This document shows positions 6,832-7,876 of a stretch of 7,876 nt of DNA, one piece after another (the stretch's first letter is position 1; every line of letters begins with the position of its first letter). The notes beneath the pieces are model-generated. The model worked only from the letters and a program-made list of their open reading frames with translations. It was not told where the DNA came from and searched no databases. Location: positions 1 to 7,876 of the forward strand of contig JAQUMZ010000110.1 in the NCBI GenBank assembly GCA_028717865.1, written 5' to 3'. The translations under genes and the position numbers were made by a program. Source of the DNA: Elusimicrobiota bacterium. Lineage in GTDB: Bacteria > Elusimicrobiota > Elusimicrobia > UBA1565 > UBA9628.

Positions 6832-6860
6832 TTTATACAAGCGCATAGTCATGCGGTCAA
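6832..6860 (-). promoter_or_regulatory. Sigma70-type promoter of the efflux operon
   Basis: On the minus strand, -35 TTGACC (6860-6855) and -10 TATAAA (6837-6832) are separated by exactly 17 bases, each one mismatch from consensus. The predicted start near 6825 leaves a 5' leader of about 24 bases containing the GGAGG of the tetR gene. No comparably good promoter is obvious elsewhere in the operon, so it probably drives all seven genes. Confidence 0.85.
6842..6855. promoter_or_regulatory. Candidate TetR operator in the promoter spacer
   Basis: CGCAT-AGTC-ATGCG is a perfect 5-bp inverted repeat with a 4-base centre. It sits between the -35 and -10 hexamers and touches the -35, so a bound repressor dimer would block RNA polymerase directly. 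TetR-family operators are typically short inverted repeats in this position. Assignment to the adjacent TetR gene is inference. Confidence 0.6.
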
Positions 6861-6889
6861 GTCTCAGGAAGTCCCACAACTCCAGAGAC
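6861..6889. repeat. Imperfect inverted repeat upstream of the -35 box
   Basis: GTCTC-a-GGA (6861-6869) pairs with TCC-a-GAGAC (6881-6889) around an 11-base centre: eight pairs plus one A/A mismatch. It abuts the -35 hexamer on its upstream side. It could be a second regulator site or the left-end hairpin of the decayed IS element. Chance is also possible for arms this short. Confidence 0.35.
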
Positions 6890-6904
6890 GTTCATGCTTA
6901 AACA

Positions 6905-6926
6905 ATCGCGTATTGCAATATGCGAT
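6905..6926. repeat. 22-bp near-perfect palindrome
   Basis: The core TATTGCAATA (6911-6920) is a perfect palindrome. Beyond one mismatched pair (G6910/T6921) the flanks ATCGC and GCGAT pair exactly, giving 10 of 11 pairs. The stretch is more AT-rich than its surroundings. It has the look of a dimeric regulator's binding site. It lies just left of the point where IS200/IS605 transposase similarity begins, and no intact gene starts next to it. Confidence 0.6.
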
Positions 6927-7206
6927 ACGACGCAACGTACAAAATGTCGCCATCAGTGGTGGGCGATCAGCGAATTGAGCGTCCAGCGGGACCATGTGCA
7001 CATGCTACTGCAGATTGGGCCGGAGACGAGCGTGTCACGAGTCATGCAATTCATAAAAGGGGGAACCAGCGTCAAATTGCGAAAGGAGTTCCCCGAGCTG
7101 GAGGAATTTTTGTGGGGAGACAGTTTTTGGGCGGATGGCTACTTTGCCGAGACCGTCGGGTCTACGCAAGAGGAGACCATCCGAAAGTACATCCGGGACC
7201 AGGGCA

Positions 7207-7220
7207 TGCCGCACGCGGCA
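7207..7220. repeat. Small hairpin inside the IS right end
   Basis: TGCCGC and GCGGCA are perfect 6-bp arms around AC, one base before the larger terminal hairpin. It lies within the last codons of the tnpA remnant. The pair may form a two-hairpin right end, or this one may be fortuitous in GC-rich DNA. Confidence 0.4.
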
Positions 7221-7221
7221 A

Positions 7222-7243
7222 GCCACGGGCTTTAGCCCGTGGC
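7222..7243. repeat. IS200/IS605 right-end hairpin (subterminal palindrome)
   Basis: GCCACGGGCT (7222-7231) and AGCCCGTGGC (7234-7243) are perfect 10-bp arms around TT. Hairpins of this kind at the right end are what Y1 TnpA recognises on single-stranded DNA. The tnpA stop codon falls in the apex. There is no T-run after it, so it is not a standard terminator. Confidence 0.75.
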
Positions 7244-7245
7244 AG

Positions 7246-7876
7246 TTGACTTTACTAACGCCGCGTCCCCGCTACCTCCACAAGGCCGTCGCCGTCGACC
7301 TGAGCGAGAAGATGGTGTTCATCGGCGGTCCGAGACAGGTCGGCAAAACGACCTTCGCCTTGGGCTTGCTAAGAGACAAGGCCGGCGAATCGCACCCGGC
7401 CTATCTGACCTGGGACGATCCCAACGACCGGGAAAGGCTTCTGAAGGCGGAGTTGCCCTCGGGGCAAAGCCTCGTGATCCTCGACGAGGTGCACAAATAC
7501 GCCCTCTGGCGAAATCTCGTCAAAGGCCTCTACGACAAGCACAAGACCCGGACCTCCTTTCTCGTCACGGGCTCGGCCCGGCTGGATTATTACCGCAAGG
7601 GCGGGGATTCGCTGCAAGGGCGCTACCACTACTATCGGATGCATCCCTTCTCGCTGCGGGAGATCGACGCCGAATGCCGCGCCTCGTCCCTGGAGCATTT
7701 GCTGGCGTACGGCGGCTTCCCGGAGCCGTTCCTGCGCGCCAACGAACGGGTGCTCAGGCGCTGGCAGCGCGAGCACCGCGAGCGGGTCGCGCGCGAGGAT
7801 TTGCGGGACCTCGAGCACGTTCGCGAGATATCCCTCATCGAGCTGCTGCTGACCCACCTGCCCCGCTGCGTGGGCT
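7246..7876 (+). CDS. AAA_14/DUF4143-type P-loop ATPase, 3' end outside the window, start uncertain
   Basis: Partial gene of about 210 codons; the family usually runs near 380-400 aa, so about half is visible. Counting from the TTG at 7246: N-terminal PRYLHKAVAVDLSEK at 8-22, Walker A GPRQVGKT at 28-35, Walker B LVILDEVHKY at about 80-89, sensor-like LVTGSARLDYYRKGGDSLQG at about 106-125, the RMHPFSLREI stretch at about 132-141 and GGFPEP at about 158-163. These identify the widespread ATPases annotated AAA_14 plus DUF4143, whose role is poorly known. The first ATG, at 7312, would cut off the conserved PRYLHKAV segment, so the real start is upstream. Only TTG at 7246, or ATG at 7135 inside the IS remnant, is available in frame. 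The IS end lies directly against the gene, so the native start and ribosome-binding site were probably lost. It diverges from the efflux operon and is likely unrelated to it. Confidence 0.82.
   Translation, partial: MTLLTPRPRYLHKAVAVDLSEKMVFIGGPRQVGKTTFALGLLRDKAGESHPAYLTWDDPNDRERLLKAELPSGQSLVILDEVHKYALWRNLVKGLYDKHKTRTSFLVTGSARLDYYRKGGDSLQGRYHYYRMHPFSLREIDAECRASSLEHLLAYGGFPEPFLRANERVLRRWQREHRERVAREDLRDLEHVREISLIELLLTHLPRCVG

Larger units (their letters stand above)
6894..7235 (+). pseudogene. tnpA: 5'-truncated IS200/IS605-family transposase TnpA (Y1 HUH)
   Basis: Remnant of a single-strand Y1 transposase. In the frame from the ATG at 6894 (113 codons), recognisable family sequence starts only near codon 20-24 (about 6951). 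From there it reads well: SELSVQRDHVHMLLQI with HUH histidines His34 and His36, then the KGG segment at 55-57, FPELEEFLWGDSFWADGYF, and IRKYIRDQ carrying the expected catalytic Tyr99. Intact family members are about 130-150 aa and start with strands of the type YHLVWxxKYR; those roughly 45 residues are absent here and replaced by unrelated sequence. The ATG at 6894 is therefore not a native start. The stop TAG (7233-7235) lies inside the right-end hairpin. Probably inactive, though the catalytic residues survive. Confidence 0.8.
6947..7250 (+). mobile_element. IS200/IS605-type element remnant (right-end portion)
   Basis: The element fragment comprises the 3' two-thirds of tnpA and its hairpin-bearing right end. 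The left boundary is set by where transposase similarity fades (about 6947). The right boundary is an estimate just past the terminal hairpin, around the TTGAC at 7246-7250. No TnpB or accessory gene is present. IS200/IS605 elements do not make target-site duplications, so exact ends cannot be set without an intact relative. Confidence 0.6.

Noticed and set aside
7222..7243. Right-end hairpin considered as a Rho-independent terminator
   Set aside because: No T-run follows the stem on either strand; the IS end explains it better.
7246..7275. TTGACT at 7246 as the -35 of an outward promoter for the ATPase
   Set aside because: No acceptable -10 hexamer at 16-18 bases, and the region downstream is already conserved coding sequence.
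7369..7857. Minus-strand open frame opposite the AAA_14-type ATPase
   Set aside because: The plus strand has Walker A, Walker B and further family motifs; the minus frame matches nothing.
1..7876. CRISPR arrays, tRNA or rRNA genes
   Set aside because: No regularly spaced direct repeats and no tRNA- or rRNA-like segments were seen on either strand.

Overview
The window is GC-rich, gram-negative-type DNA: it encodes an outer-membrane TolC-family channel, and its promoter is sigma70-like. I cannot name the organism. The mix of a DUF4143-type ATPase, a decayed IS200/IS605 transposase and a compact efflux operon would suit an environmental gram-negative lineage, but that is a loose inference.

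About 85% of the window (roughly 6860 down to 130, minus strand) is one seven-gene operon. In transcription order it encodes a TetR-family repressor, a TolC-type outer-membrane channel, an HlyD-type periplasmic adaptor, two separate ABC ATPases and two ABC-2 permeases. It has a near-consensus promoter (TTGACC, 17-bp spacer, TATAAA) with a 14-bp inverted repeat in the spacer as candidate operator. It ends in a textbook Rho-independent terminator just after the last stop codon. Five of six gene junctions are 4-base ATGA overlaps; the sixth is a 9-base gap. The order and protein features match the E. coli CecR/YbhGFSR exporter, with two differences: the double-ATPase protein YbhF is split into two genes, and a dedicated outer-membrane channel is included. 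The parts therefore predict a complete, self-regulated tripartite ABC exporter. The substrate cannot be read from the sequence.

The ATPases show complementary defects. NBD1 has a canonical LSGG signature but Ala at the H-loop histidine. NBD2 has the histidine but an LPGG signature and Ala in its D-loop. This predicts a heterodimer with one consensus and one degenerate ATP site. The adaptor has a short alpha-hairpin that keeps an R-L-S TolC-docking pattern, and its only two cysteines sit at the hairpin base.

Right of the operon (6861-6950) lies an intergenic region with two further inverted repeats, one a 22-bp palindrome with a single mismatched pair. Next comes a 5'-truncated IS200/IS605 TnpA remnant (about 6947-7250), with HUH motif and catalytic Tyr still readable and a stop codon inside its right-end hairpin. 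The IS end abuts the 5' end of a plus-strand AAA_14/DUF4143-type ATPase gene that runs off the window, apparently displacing its native start. The left 125 bases hold stem-loops and no gene I can recognise.
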